A stretch of 64,000 bases of DNA, from NCBI GenBank assembly GCA_022843945.1, contig JALHMR010000003.1, forward strand, positions 186,001 to 250,000. The letters are read 5' to 3'. Source of the stretch: Rhodospirillaceae bacterium (GTDB lineage: Bacteria; Pseudomonadota; Alphaproteobacteria; CACIAM-22H2). Shown one piece after another: positions 1-11,212 of the stretch (the stretch's first letter is position 1; every line of letters begins with the position of its first letter). Both the position numbers and the translations under genes were made by a program. Under the pieces are notes generated by a model that saw only the letters and a list, made by a program, of their open reading frames with translations, had not been told where the DNA came from and searched no databases.

Positions 1-685
1 CGACGCCGGCTTCCGACATGCGTTTGGCGAATTCCAGAACCGGCAGCATGCGCTCCGCCTTGGCCGCCGCCCCGTAGGTCGAGGGCCCCGAGAAAATATG
101 CAGCTCGGCCTTGGGTAGCGCGGGGTGGATGCGTGTGACCCAGAGCTCGATCAGCCAGTCCAGCCCGCGCAGGGGGTTGGAGGTGAATACGGCGCGTGGC
201 GGCGGCGGAGTGTCGACGGGCTGGGCCTCGAGGAAACAGGCATCGACGCCGTGCGGGATGGCGGCCCAGTCGCCGCTCGGCACCCAGGCCGGGCAGGTCG
301 TGGCGTGATAAGGCCCGACGAAGACCAGCGTTGGCTTGCGGCGCCACAGCTTCCAGAGATAGCGCGGCTTCAGGAGATAGCGCGCCGGATTGTGAATCCA
401 GAAGGCCACGCGGCGCGCCCGCGGCACCAGCGACAGCAGCCTGTCGCCGCGATTAGCAATGTAAAGGTCCGCGTCCTCGGGCGCCTCGGCACCGATGGGC
501 TGCCAGGTCACGCCGTTATGCTCGACCGGCGCCGCGCAGTTCGACAGGGCCAGGACCGAGTGACCGCGCTTCGCCAGCGCCTCGGCCACCGCGACGAAGG
601 CCGATTCGGCCCCGCCCAACGGGCCCCGCTCCGGGCTGCGTCCGTCGAACGCGATCCCGTCATCCGCCATGACGATGCGCGCCAT
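1..685 (-). CDS. Glycosyltransferase (GT-B fold, GT4-like), partial
   Basis: Only the first 228 codons lie in the window; the gene reads leftward and continues past base 1. It starts at ATG 685-683, sharing one base with the stop of the upstream GT2 gene (TGATG). The protein opens MARIVMADDG and has GPLGGAES at residues 21-28, the glycine-rich acceptor-side loop common at the N-terminus of GT4 enzymes, followed by a KRGHSV segment. The visible C-terminal part (IPHGVDA, then LRGLDWLIELW and PKAELHIFSG) resembles the start of the nucleotide-sugar domain. It is the last visible gene of a four-gene glycosyltransferase operon. Donor and acceptor cannot be told. Confidence 0.8.
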   Translation of the reverse strand, partial: MARIVMADDGIAFDGRSPERGPLGGAESAFVAVAEALAKRGHSVLALSNCAAPVEHNGVTWQPIGAEAPEDADLYIANRGDRLLSLVPRARRVAFWIHNPARYLLKPRYLWKLWRRKPTLVFVGPYHATTCPAWVPSGDWAAIPHGVDACFLEAQPVDTPPPPRAVFTSNPLRGLDWLIELWVTRIHPALPKAELHIFSGPSTYGAAAKAERMLPVLEFAKRMSEAGV

Positions 686-1443
686 CAGTCGGCTTCCAGC
701 TTCGCCTTGAGGTGCGAGACGATCGGGTAGAGCCCGGCCATCAGCGCGATCAACAGGCCCCAGCCACCCTCACGGTAGCCTTTGCGCCGCACATAGCATT
801 TGTAGAAGCGCGAGAAGATGCGCCGCACGTATTTCCACGTTGGGTCGGGATCGCCCGTCTCGCGCAGGTCGCGGGCCCGCGCCGTGGTGTAGCTGTCGAG
901 CCGGCGCAGCATGTCGGAGATGTTGCGGTCGACGAGATGCACCAGGCGATGGCGCAGCGGCGTCCCTTCCCGCCCCGTGAGATGGATCTGCGGATGCACG
1001 CGGCCCTTGCCCCAGCTCTTGCTGCCCTTGCGGAACAGGCCCGGGTAGGCGGATTTGCCGAAGCTCGCGCCCCAGCCGTAACGCACGAGGGTCTTGCCGA
1101 TGTAATTGTCGACCGGGATCAGATGGCGGTCGGCGCTCGACTGGCGGACGGCTTCGCGAATCTCGGCGGCCAGCTCGCTCCCCACCCGCTCGTCCGCATC
1201 GACCTCGAGGATCCAGTCGCCGGAGCAGGCCGCGATCCCGGCGTTGCGTCGTTCGCCCTCGCGCGTCCACGCCCCCTCGATGATCACGGCGCCGGCCCGC
1301 TCGGCGATGGCGCGCGAGCCGTCCGTGCAGCGATCGAGCGCCACGACGATCTCGTCGGCGAAAGCGAGCCCGGCCAGGCACTCGGCGAGCTGGCGCTCCT
1401 CGTTGTGCACCGTCACCAGGGCGGAGAGTCTTGGTCCGCTCAT
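685..1443 (-). CDS. Family 2 glycosyltransferase, LPS-core WaaE/LgtF-like
   Basis: 252 aa. A GT-A fold enzyme: it opens with SALVTVHNEERQLAECL, has an EIVVALDRCTDGS segment near residues 31-43, and a VDADERV metal/nucleotide motif with the DxD at residues 82-84. This layout matches the beta-1,4-glucosyltransferase type of GT2 that adds a hexose to LPS inner core; that assignment is by family resemblance. A hydrophobic tail segment near residues 228-245 may sit on the membrane. The start ATG 1443-1441 overlaps the upstream GT9 stop by four bases (ATGA); a longer in-frame reading upstream merely runs antiphase through the GT9 gene. It is translationally coupled on both sides. Confidence 0.85.
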   Translation of the reverse strand: MSGPRLSALVTVHNEERQLAECLAGLAFADEIVVALDRCTDGSRAIAERAGAVIIEGAWTREGERRNAGIAACSGDWILEVDADERVGSELAAEIREAVRQSSADRHLIPVDNYIGKTLVRYGWGASFGKSAYPGLFRKGSKSWGKGRVHPQIHLTGREGTPLRHRLVHLVDRNISDMLRRLDSYTTARARDLRETGDPDPTWKYVRRIFSRFYKCYVRRKGYREGGWGLLIALMAGLYPIVSHLKAKLEAD

Positions 1444-2399
1444 GCGGCGCGGTCCCGCGTGCGCTCGTAGAGCGCCGTCGCCGCCGCGGCCACGGCGTCG
1501 ACGGTCAGGCTGCCCATCAGGCTGCCGGTGGTCCGGTGATCGAAGCCGGCGTGGCCCATCAGCTGCTGGGGCGTGAGCGGCGTACGCACCACGGCGGCGC
1601 GTGGCCCCCAGGGGCCGTAGCGCGTCTCGTTGCCCGGTCCGAACAGGCCCAGGGTGGGCGTGCCGACCGCCGCCGCCATGTGCATGAGGCCCGAATCGTT
1701 GCCGATATAGAGCGCGCAGCGCCGCAGGCAGGCGGCGGCCGTCGGCAGGTCGACCTTGCCGATGAGATCGATACGCCGATGCTCGGGAACGGCGCGCAGC
1801 ACCGGCTCGGCCGCTTCCCGTTCCGCGGCGGCGCCGAAGAGCGCGACGCGCGCGCCGGCCAGCGCGCCGCCGTTGCCGGTCAGCCGCTCGATCAGGGCGG
1901 CGAAATTCTCGGCCGGCCATTCCTTGCCGCGCCAGTTCGCCGTCGGGCCGATGCCGAGAACCGTGCCGGAGGATATGAGCGCCGCAGCCTGGCGGCCCTG
2001 CTCCGCCGTGTTCCACAGAACCGGGGCCGGCGGCGGCTCCACGCCGAACAGCTCAGCGAGCTCGGCGACGCCGTGCCGGGCGTGCTCGCGGCGGCCCCGC
2101 ACGATCCGCCGGTCGGCCCACAGGAACCAGGCCAGGGCGGAGGCGCGCAGGTCCACGACCAGCTGCCAATGCGTGGTGACGCAGCTGGCCCACAAATCGA
2201 GCCAATGACGGCTCAGCGGCTTCTTGTCGATGACGATCAGCCGCTCCAGCCTGGGGAACGGCTCGAGCAGCGCCGCAGCCGGCCGCCCGCAGGCGATGGT
2301 GAAGCGCGCCTCGGGATGGCGCCGCGCCAGAAAATCGAGAACCCCGGTCGTGATCACGACATCGCCGATGCGCGTCGCGGTGACGAACAGGATTTTCAC
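1440..2399 (-). CDS. Family 9 glycosyltransferase (heptosyltransferase-like)
   Basis: 319 aa from GTG 2399-2397, which overlaps the stop of the upstream GT4 gene (GTGA). The start KILFVTATRIGDVVIT is the classic GT9 N-terminus. Later come a GIGPTANWRGKEWP segment and YIGNDSGLMHMAAAVGTPT, with the DSGxxH motif that binds ADP-heptose in WaaC/WaaF/WaaQ. It probably transfers heptose or a related sugar onto LPS core on the cytoplasmic face of the inner membrane. The flanking GT2 and GT4 genes support a core-oligosaccharide role. Which heptosyltransferase it is cannot be told from the sequence. Confidence 0.85.
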   Translation of the reverse strand: MKILFVTATRIGDVVITTGVLDFLARRHPEARFTIACGRPAAALLEPFPRLERLIVIDKKPLSRHWLDLWASCVTTHWQLVVDLRASALAWFLWADRRIVRGRREHARHGVAELAELFGVEPPPAPVLWNTAEQGRQAAALISSGTVLGIGPTANWRGKEWPAENFAALIERLTGNGGALAGARVALFGAAAEREAAEPVLRAVPEHRRIDLIGKVDLPTAAACLRRCALYIGNDSGLMHMAAAVGTPTLGLFGPGNETRYGPWGPRAAVVRTPLTPQQLMGHAGFDHRTTGSLMGSLTVDAVAAAATALYERTRDRAA

Positions 2400-3427
2400 G
2401 TCAGCTTGTCCTCCCACTCCGCCGCGGCGATCGCCCAGGTCCGCCCGCGCTTGAACAGCCGCGCGTTGGCGCTCATGCGGTCGAAGGCCAGGCGGTCGTT
2501 GAGCAAGGTGATCGTGGCGGCGGCGAAGGCGGTGTTGTTCGCGGCGATGGTCCCGGTCTGGCCGTCGGCCACGCGATCGACGACGGTCGTGTTGGCGGCG
2601 CGGGCCACGGCCGGCAGGCCCATCGCCTGGCTTTCGGCCAGCGTGAAGCCGTAGACGTCGCCCGGCTCGCCGGGATGCAGATGCGCCCGCGCCTGGCGAT
2701 AGGCTTCGGCCATCGCCGGATCGGCCAGCGGGCGCTTGACCACCACGCCGTAGGCGCGGGCCGCCGTAGCCTCCTCGATGATCGAGGCGAAGCCGGGCGG
2801 CACGGCGCCGCCAAGTTGCGCCTTGTCGAGCACGGCGGAATAGACATGCAGCTCGGCCGTCGGCGCCTCGGGCCGGATACGCGCCATCCACAGGCGCAGC
2901 AGCCAGAGCAGCCCGCCCAGCGGATGCGCCGTGGTGATGGCATGCGGCGGCTCGGCCGGGTTCATCGCGTCGTCCTCGAGGTAGGCCGAGGCGATACCGG
3001 GCTCGTTGACCGAGGTCTCGAGCCCGAGCGGATTGGCAAAGGCTTCCTGCTGCGCCTTGTTGATGAAGACAAGGCGCGGGCGATGCCGCTCCAGCGCGTC
3101 GCGCGCGGCCTCGGTCTGCAGGTCGGCCAGCGCGCCGCCCACCCAGACGAGGCGCTTTCCGGCGACCGGCACCTGGTCGAGCAGCTCGGGCCGGCGGAAG
3201 GCGATCAGCGCATCGGAGGCCACCGGGCGCTCGCCCTCCCAGGTGATCCAGCGCGAGCCGTGCACCGTGACCGGGAAGGCGGCACGGTTGATGACCGTGA
3301 CGTCGTGGCCGCGCATCGAGAGGGCCGGCGGCAGGCTGGCGAACAGCTTCTCGGGCCCGTCGAGCGGCTGGCTCGGCGGGCTGTAGCCGTCGAAGGGGAT
3401 CGAGTCATCGATGAAAGTCACACGCAT
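2396..3427 (-). CDS. Glycosyltransferase, GT4/GT1-like
   Basis: 343 aa, first gene of the leftward glycosyltransferase operon. The N-terminus MRVTFIDDSIPFDGY is Rossmann-like and the C-terminal part holds DVYGFTLAESQAMGLPAVA, the E-x7-E-like region that binds the nucleotide sugar in GT-B enzymes. The first half shows weaker motifs than usual, so the acceptor domain is divergent. The 84-bp gap to the rightward ygfZ gene (3428-3511) must hold both promoters. It lies in a block of four glycosyltransferases with no polymerase or flippase visible, which suits core-sugar assembly. Confidence 0.75.
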   Translation of the reverse strand: MRVTFIDDSIPFDGYSPPSQPLDGPEKLFASLPPALSMRGHDVTVINRAAFPVTVHGSRWITWEGERPVASDALIAFRRPELLDQVPVAGKRLVWVGGALADLQTEAARDALERHRPRLVFINKAQQEAFANPLGLETSVNEPGIASAYLEDDAMNPAEPPHAITTAHPLGGLLWLLRLWMARIRPEAPTAELHVYSAVLDKAQLGGAVPPGFASIIEEATAARAYGVVVKRPLADPAMAEAYRQARAHLHPGEPGDVYGFTLAESQAMGLPAVARAANTTVVDRVADGQTGTIAANNTAFAAATITLLNDRLAFDRMSANARLFKRGRTWAIAAAEWEDKLT

Positions 3428-3511
3428 GGCAGGGACTTATAAGGGGCCGCCCGGGGCTTGCCAACGGAGCCGAGCGCGCTTAGGTGTTGGCCAGGTTAAC
3501 GAGGCGATTCT

Positions 3512-4423
3512 ATGTCCGAGCGATTCTATCTCGTCCTCGACGACCGCGGGCTGCTGACCGTGGCCGGCGACGACCGCGCCACGTTCCTCCAGGGGCTGAT
3601 CTCCAACGACGTCCTCAAGGTCAGCGCGGGCCGGGCCATCTATGCCAGCCTGCTGACGGCGCAGGGCCGCTTCCTGCACGATTTCTTCATCGCCGCCCTG
3701 GGTGACACGGCGGGGGGCGAGAGCTTCGTCCTCGATGCCGAGGGCGCGCGGCTCGAGGACCTGCGCAAGCGGCTGATGCTCTACCGGCTGCGCTCGAAGG
3801 TGACCCTGGCACCGCTGGCCGACCATGTCGTGGTGGTGGCCTTCGGACCCGGCACGCAGGCCGCCCTGGACCTGCCCGAGGAGGCCGGAAGCGCGGCGCC
3901 CTTCGCCGGCGGGGTCGCCTATGTGGACCCGCGCCTGAGCGGGCTGGGGGCGCGGCTCATCATCCCAGGCGAGCGTCTGGAGGCGGTCGCCGCCGCGGGC
4001 TTCAAGCCGGGCGAGCGCGCGGCCTACGACAGACTGCGCCTGTCGCTGGGCGCGCCCGACGGCAGCCGCGACATGCCGGTGGAGAAGGCGCTGCTGCTCG
4101 AGAACAACTTCGACGAGCTCAACGGCGTCGACTGGAAGAAGGGCTGCTATGTCGGCCAGGAAGTCACGGCGCGCATGAAGTATCGCGCGCTGGTGCGCAA
4201 GCGCCTGCTGCCGGTGCGCATCGAAGGCGCGGTGCCCGCCCCCGGCACCGCCGTCACCCTCGACGGCGAGGAGGTCGGCGAGATGCGCAGCGGCTCGGAC
4301 GGCTGGGGCCTCGCCTTCCTGCGCCTCGAGGCGGTGGAGACGGCCGAGCGCGAGGGCAAGCCGCTGAGCGCGGGCGGCGCCGCCCTCACCCCGCTCAAGC
4401 CGGCGTGGTGGAACGCGGCGTAG
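3512..4423 (+). CDS. ygfZ: YgfZ/GcvT-domain folate-dependent Fe-S repair protein
   Basis: 303 aa. YgfZ/IBA57 proteins bind tetrahydrofolate and help maintain [4Fe-4S] clusters in enzymes such as MiaB. The defining motif KGCYVGQE is at about residues 210-217, and the N-terminal DRATFLQGLISNDV segment is the usual folate-binding region. Length is typical of alphaproteobacterial members. A GAGG ribosome-binding site precedes the ATG. The TAG stop (4421-4423) directly abuts the stop of the convergent gene (4424-4426), leaving no room for a terminator between them. Confidence 0.92.
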   Translation: MSERFYLVLDDRGLLTVAGDDRATFLQGLISNDVLKVSAGRAIYASLLTAQGRFLHDFFIAALGDTAGGESFVLDAEGARLEDLRKRLMLYRLRSKVTLAPLADHVVVVAFGPGTQAALDLPEEAGSAAPFAGGVAYVDPRLSGLGARLIIPGERLEAVAAAGFKPGERAAYDRLRLSLGAPDGSRDMPVEKALLLENNFDELNGVDWKKGCYVGQEVTARMKYRALVRKRLLPVRIEGAVPAPGTAVTLDGEEVGEMRSGSDGWGLAFLRLEAVETAEREGKPLSAGGAALTPLKPAWWNAA

Positions 4424-5989
4424 TCAGTTTCCCGAGGCCGTGCTCACCGGGTTTTCGTAGCTGTCGAACTGAAGCGGCCCTTGCGGGTCGACGATCCGCT
4501 TGATCGTGGTGCCAGAAACCGTCAACGGCGGCAGCGGAACCCCGATCGGCTGCAGCAGCTCGCGTACCAGCAGCTCGTCGATGGCCGTGCGCGTCCTGAC
4601 GTACTCCGCTGGCTGATCCGGCCGGCGGACAGCAAACAAGGTGCCAAACTGGTCATCGTTGGTTTGGTACACACGCGCGCCGTGGTCACCGTGGACAACG
4701 ACATGTGCGGCCGGGCTCGTCGCCGCCAGAAGCTCCGCCACGATACGGTTCGTGCAGCCCATCTGCTCCAGATAAAGCTTGTAGTGCTCCTGCTTCGTGG
4801 GACCGTACCAGGTGCCTGGGCCGCCGCGCAGCCGGCATTGCGCGTCAAGCGCAAACGGATGATGGGGGATCATGAGATGGGCCAAGACAAGGTCACCTGG
4901 GCCAAAGCGCGACATATCGTCGACCAGCAATCGCGCCAGAGCGCGCACCGACAGCGGCGTATAGGGGAGACGGCCCGACGATCCCGCCGTTATCGGGGAT
5001 AGCGTGATGGCGGTCCGCGACGCCAGGGCATCAGCCCCTTTGTTATAGAGGGCCGCCAGCCCCACCCAAATGCTGGAACGGTCCAGGAAGGTCGTCGCCA
5101 ACAGATAGAACTTGTCGCGAACCGGTATCTCCGCCTGCTCGATCCAGTTCAGCGAGCGGAAACGAACCGTCGTACAAGTCGCGACGTCCTGCGTGCAGAA
5201 ATCCAGAATGTCGGTCTGGTAGACATGGACACGGTAGCCGAATTCGACCATACGACGAAAATATTCGGATCTCTGCAGGGTCCACTCGAGTCCTCTGCCG
5301 TAGCGGATGAGCTCGCCGTCGCGCTGCGCGATGCCGAAGTTCACGAGATCCGGCAGCGAATTCCAGGTCCATGAGCTGCGGCTGAACGCCCCGCCGTAAA
5401 GCCGGAAGCCCTGCTCGGCATAAAACGCCCGCAACCTGCTTTTCATCTCCTCGCTGCCCGGCACATCCGCGGGAAGCGTTTCCACACCCTGATGGCCGTC
5501 GAGGACCAGATGCAGGACCGGTGGCGGGGCCGTGACCGCCGGCGGCGTCTTCGCCGCCACGCTGCTTGTGCGGCTGATCGGGTTCTCCGCAGGCATGGCG
5601 AGGGTGGCAAGCAGCATCGCGAAGCCGCCCGCGGTCCCGATCACATGAAGATTACGCCCCAGGAGCCAGCTCAGCATGAAGCCGATCAGAAATGCACCTG
5701 GCACGTGGTATCGGCTGCGGATGCCTACCACCGACCATTCGACGACGTGATTGAGAAAGACGGTGACAAGGATGCCAACGACTATGGCGCGCATCACGCG
5801 CCCGCCGCGATGCATCACGACCCCCACTGCGGCCCCGATCGTTGCCAGCATCGCGAGGAGCGCGAGGCTCTCCGACCGGTCGACGGAATAGATCTGGAAG
5901 TGCAGCAGCAGCACCCCCATGGTCAGCAAAAGGCCTGTCGGGAACAGCAGTACCCACAGCCAGTCCCAGCGCGCGGCAGCCTGGCTCAT
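4424..5989 (-). CDS. Membrane-anchored alkaline-phosphatase/sulfatase-fold hydrolase
   Basis: 521 aa. About four hydrophobic segments occupy residues 10-145, followed by a catalytic domain of the alkaline phosphatase superfamily. Visible metal-site motifs are LHLVLDGHQG (first Asp), the nucleophile region SRSSWTWNSLPDL and VVVHGDHGARV near residue 440. The domain probably faces the periplasm and hydrolyses or transfers a phospho- or sulfo-group. The gene lies 36 bp downstream of the small YLDPGTGS protein gene and should be co-transcribed with it. A methyltransferase gene is divergent from the pair. The substrate is unknown; a glycan- or lipid-modifying role is inferred from the architecture. 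Confidence 0.75.
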   Translation of the reverse strand: MSQAAARWDWLWVLLFPTGLLLTMGVLLLHFQIYSVDRSESLALLAMLATIGAAVGVVMHRGGRVMRAIVVGILVTVFLNHVVEWSVVGIRSRYHVPGAFLIGFMLSWLLGRNLHVIGTAGGFAMLLATLAMPAENPISRTSSVAAKTPPAVTAPPPVLHLVLDGHQGVETLPADVPGSEEMKSRLRAFYAEQGFRLYGGAFSRSSWTWNSLPDLVNFGIAQRDGELIRYGRGLEWTLQRSEYFRRMVEFGYRVHVYQTDILDFCTQDVATCTTVRFRSLNWIEQAEIPVRDKFYLLATTFLDRSSIWVGLAALYNKGADALASRTAITLSPITAGSSGRLPYTPLSVRALARLLVDDMSRFGPGDLVLAHLMIPHHPFALDAQCRLRGGPGTWYGPTKQEHYKLYLEQMGCTNRIVAELLAATSPAAHVVVHGDHGARVYQTNDDQFGTLFAVRRPDQPAEYVRTRTAIDELLVRELLQPIGVPLPPLTVSGTTIKRIVDPQGPLQFDSYENPVSTASGN

Positions 5990-6025
5990 TCCTGGCGCTC
6001 GATCGGCAGGTCCGAGATGGCTAGA

Positions 6026-6256
6026 TCAGTCGGCGTCGCTGTTCTCCCGGCTTCCGGGTGCCGCGGGGCGCCGCTTGAAGAAAACCATGATCTTGTCCCA
6101 GTACAGCCTGGCGGTCACAGCCCCCATCGCAAGGCCCCCGATGATCGCCTGGAGGATGATGCTCCCCGTGCCCGGATCGAGATAAGCATGGGCGGGCGCG
6201 GTGGTGGCCGCGATCACGGCGACCGCCAGCCACAGGGCTTGAGGAAGGTAGATCAT
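6026..6256 (-). CDS. Small exported YLDPGTGS-motif protein
   Basis: 76 aa. The start ATG 6256-6254 is chosen because a strong GGAGG box lies nine bases upstream; a longer in-frame reading to 6316 lacks one. An N-terminal signal-like stretch (LWLAVAVIAATTAPAHA) is followed directly by YLDPGTGSIILQAIIGG, a second hydrophobic segment, and a basic C-terminus (FFKRRPAAPG). Small proteins with the YLDPGTGS motif recur in many bacteria without an assigned function as far as I know. Its position just upstream of the phosphatase-fold enzyme suggests a membrane partner of that enzyme; this is inference. Confidence 0.75.
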   Translation of the reverse strand: MIYLPQALWLAVAVIAATTAPAHAYLDPGTGSIILQAIIGGLAMGAVTARLYWDKIMVFFKRRPAAPGSRENSDAD

Positions 6257-6407
6257 CGTGTCCCTCCGTCGATTGCTGTCAGGTTGCGGATTGGCTACCG
6301 CAATGTGACAAACCATAACGGGGCACGGCCGATTGGCAGCGTGGCAATATTAGGTTCATCCGGTTGTCATTACCGGGTCGCCTGGCACAGCATGGTACCT
6401 TGCTGTT

Positions 6408-7829
6408 GTGCCGCAAGACCTCGCCCCCCGCAGAAACCTTGCCGAGCCCGTTTCAGGTTCGTTCCGCGACCCCAGCGGGAGCGTCTTCCGCAACGACGGT
6501 CGGATCTTCCGCACCATCGCGCGCCGCGCCGTCGACGATTTCGAGTGGGTGCGCGCCACGGGGCTGCTCGACAAGCTCGTCAGCGACGGCGTGCTGGTCG
6601 GCTGGCAGGAGGTCGAACGCCCGGCCTGGTTGGCGGTCGAGGGGGTCGCCAAAGTACTCGAGCACGAGCCCCTGGCCTTCATCTCGCACCCCTACGAATG
6701 GTCGTTCGCCGGGCTGAAGGCCGCTGGGCTGCTCCATCTCGATATTCATCTGCAAGCGCTGGCCAGGGGCGTCACGCTCTCCGACGCGACGGCCTACAAC
6801 ATCCAGTTTCGCGGGCCGCGGCCGGTCTTCATCGATCATCTGTCGTTCCGGCCCTACCGCAACGGCGAATTCTGGGCCGGCCATCGGCAATTCTGCGAGC
6901 AGTTCCTCAATCCTCTGGTGCTGCGCGCCAGGCTCGGCATTCCTCACCACGCCTGGCTGCGCGGCGCGATGGAGGGCTTGCCCACCCAGCACCTGGCGGC
7001 CGTCCTGCCCTGGACGGCGCGGCTGTCGCCGAGCCTGCTGCTCCACGTCTTTGCCAATGCCAGGCTGGAGCGGGCCGCGCTGCGCAAGGGCAATTTCGAG
7101 GTGCAACGCCTGGCCTCGCGCCGACAGCTGCCGCGCGCTTCGTTCGAAGGCCTGCTGCGCGGCTTGCGTAATTTCATCGCCGACCTCGAGCCGAAGGACG
7201 GCGGCGCCTCAGCCTGGACTGGCTACGCCGCCGACAACAGCTACGCCGCACCGGAGGCGCAGCAGAAGGCACAGTTCATCGCCCGCTTCGCCGAGCGCGT
7301 CCGGCCCGGGATGCTGTGGGACATTGGCTGCAACACCGGCGAGTACAGCAAGGTCGCGTTGGAACACGGTGCGGGTGATGCGATCGGCTTCGAGTACGAC
7401 TCGCTGACGCTGGAGCGGGCCTTCAAGCGAGCGGTCGCCGAGGACCTTTCGTTCCTGCCGCTGCACCAGGACGCCGCCAATCCGAGCCCCGATCAGGGCT
7501 GGCGGCAGCAGGAGCGCCGCGGCCTGGCCGCACGGCGCGGGGCCGATGGGGTCATCGCTTTGGCCGTGGTTCATCACCTGGCGATCGGCCGCAACATTCC
7601 CCTGCCCCAGGTCGTCGACTGGCTGGTGGACATGGCGCCCGAGGGCGTGATCGAGTTCGTGCGCCGCGACGACCCGATGGTGCAGCAGATGCTGGCGCTG
7701 CGTGACGACATCTTCGACGACTACGGCGACGCGGCCTTCGATGCGGCGCTCGCGGCGCGGGCGCGCGTGGCCGACAGCGAGACGCTCGCCGGCTCGGGGC
7801 GGCGCCTGGTCGCGTATTCCCGCCGCTAG
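6408..7829 (+). CDS. Class I SAM-dependent methyltransferase, NoeA-like
   Basis: 473 aa from a GTG start. The C-terminal half is a Rossmann methyltransferase: the SAM-binding motif MLWDIGCNTGEYS is near residue 305, an acidic loop GFEYD follows, and VIALAVVHHL marks motif IV. The N-terminal 250 residues hold a conserved-looking block (ATAYNIQF, FIDHLSFRPY) of a separate domain. The overall shape recalls NoeA-type proteins first described as rhizobial host-specific nodulation factors; this match is from memory and uncertain. It is divergent from the YLDPGTGS/phosphatase pair across 151 bp, and its TAG stop overlaps the convergent HIT gene stop by two bases. Confidence 0.75.
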   Translation: MPQDLAPRRNLAEPVSGSFRDPSGSVFRNDGRIFRTIARRAVDDFEWVRATGLLDKLVSDGVLVGWQEVERPAWLAVEGVAKVLEHEPLAFISHPYEWSFAGLKAAGLLHLDIHLQALARGVTLSDATAYNIQFRGPRPVFIDHLSFRPYRNGEFWAGHRQFCEQFLNPLVLRARLGIPHHAWLRGAMEGLPTQHLAAVLPWTARLSPSLLLHVFANARLERAALRKGNFEVQRLASRRQLPRASFEGLLRGLRNFIADLEPKDGGASAWTGYAADNSYAAPEAQQKAQFIARFAERVRPGMLWDIGCNTGEYSKVALEHGAGDAIGFEYDSLTLERAFKRAVAEDLSFLPLHQDAANPSPDQGWRQQERRGLAARRGADGVIALAVVHHLAIGRNIPLPQVVDWLVDMAPEGVIEFVRRDDPMVQQMLALRDDIFDDYGDAAFDAALAARARVADSETLAGSGRRLVAYSRR

Positions 7830-8245
7830 AGGTTGGCGCGGATCTTCTCGGCCAGCGCCGCGAGCTCGGCCTTGTCGCCGGGCTTCAATCCCCAGTTCAT
7901 CTTGAGCTCGTCGCCCAGGCGGCGCGGCAGGATGTGCATGTGGAAGTGGAATACCGACTGCGCCGCGCCCGGGCCGTTGGCCTGCAGGAGATTCAAGCCG
8001 TCGGGCGTCACCGTCTTCTCGACCGCCGTGGCGACCTTGCGCACGGTGGCCATCACCGCGGCGAGATCCTTATCGTCGCTGGCATAGAGGTTGACCGCGT
8101 GCGCCTTGGGGATGACCAGCGCGTGGCCCGGATTGCCCGGATTGATGTCGAGGAAGGCGAAGGTCGCCGAATCCTCGTAGAGCTTGAACGAGGGAATCGC
8201 CCCCGCCACGATCTTGCAGAAGATGCAGTTCGCGTCCGTGGCCAT
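7826..8245 (-). CDS. HIT-family nucleotide hydrolase
   Basis: 139 aa. Histidine-triad proteins cleave nucleoside phosphoramidates or dinucleotides. The triad H-x-H-x-H is at residues 100, 102 and 104 within VFHFHMHILP, and a CxxC pair at residues 7-10 (CIFC) is usual in the PKCI/HinT branch. The ATG at 8245-8243 is preceded by GGGGAGGG; longer readings run into the ppdK tail in another frame. It lies 19 bp downstream of ppdK and ends the leftward glyQ-glyS-ppdK operon. The length is that of HinT-like proteins. Confidence 0.92.
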   Translation of the reverse strand: MATDANCIFCKIVAGAIPSFKLYEDSATFAFLDINPGNPGHALVIPKAHAVNLYASDDKDLAAVMATVRKVATAVEKTVTPDGLNLLQANGPGAAQSVFHFHMHILPRRLGDELKMNWGLKPGDKAELAALAEKIRANL

Positions 8246-8264
8246 GGTCCCTCCCCTGTTGCGC

Positions 8265-11198
<2,934 letters not shown>

Positions 11199-11212
11199 AG
11201 CGCTCTCCGCGA

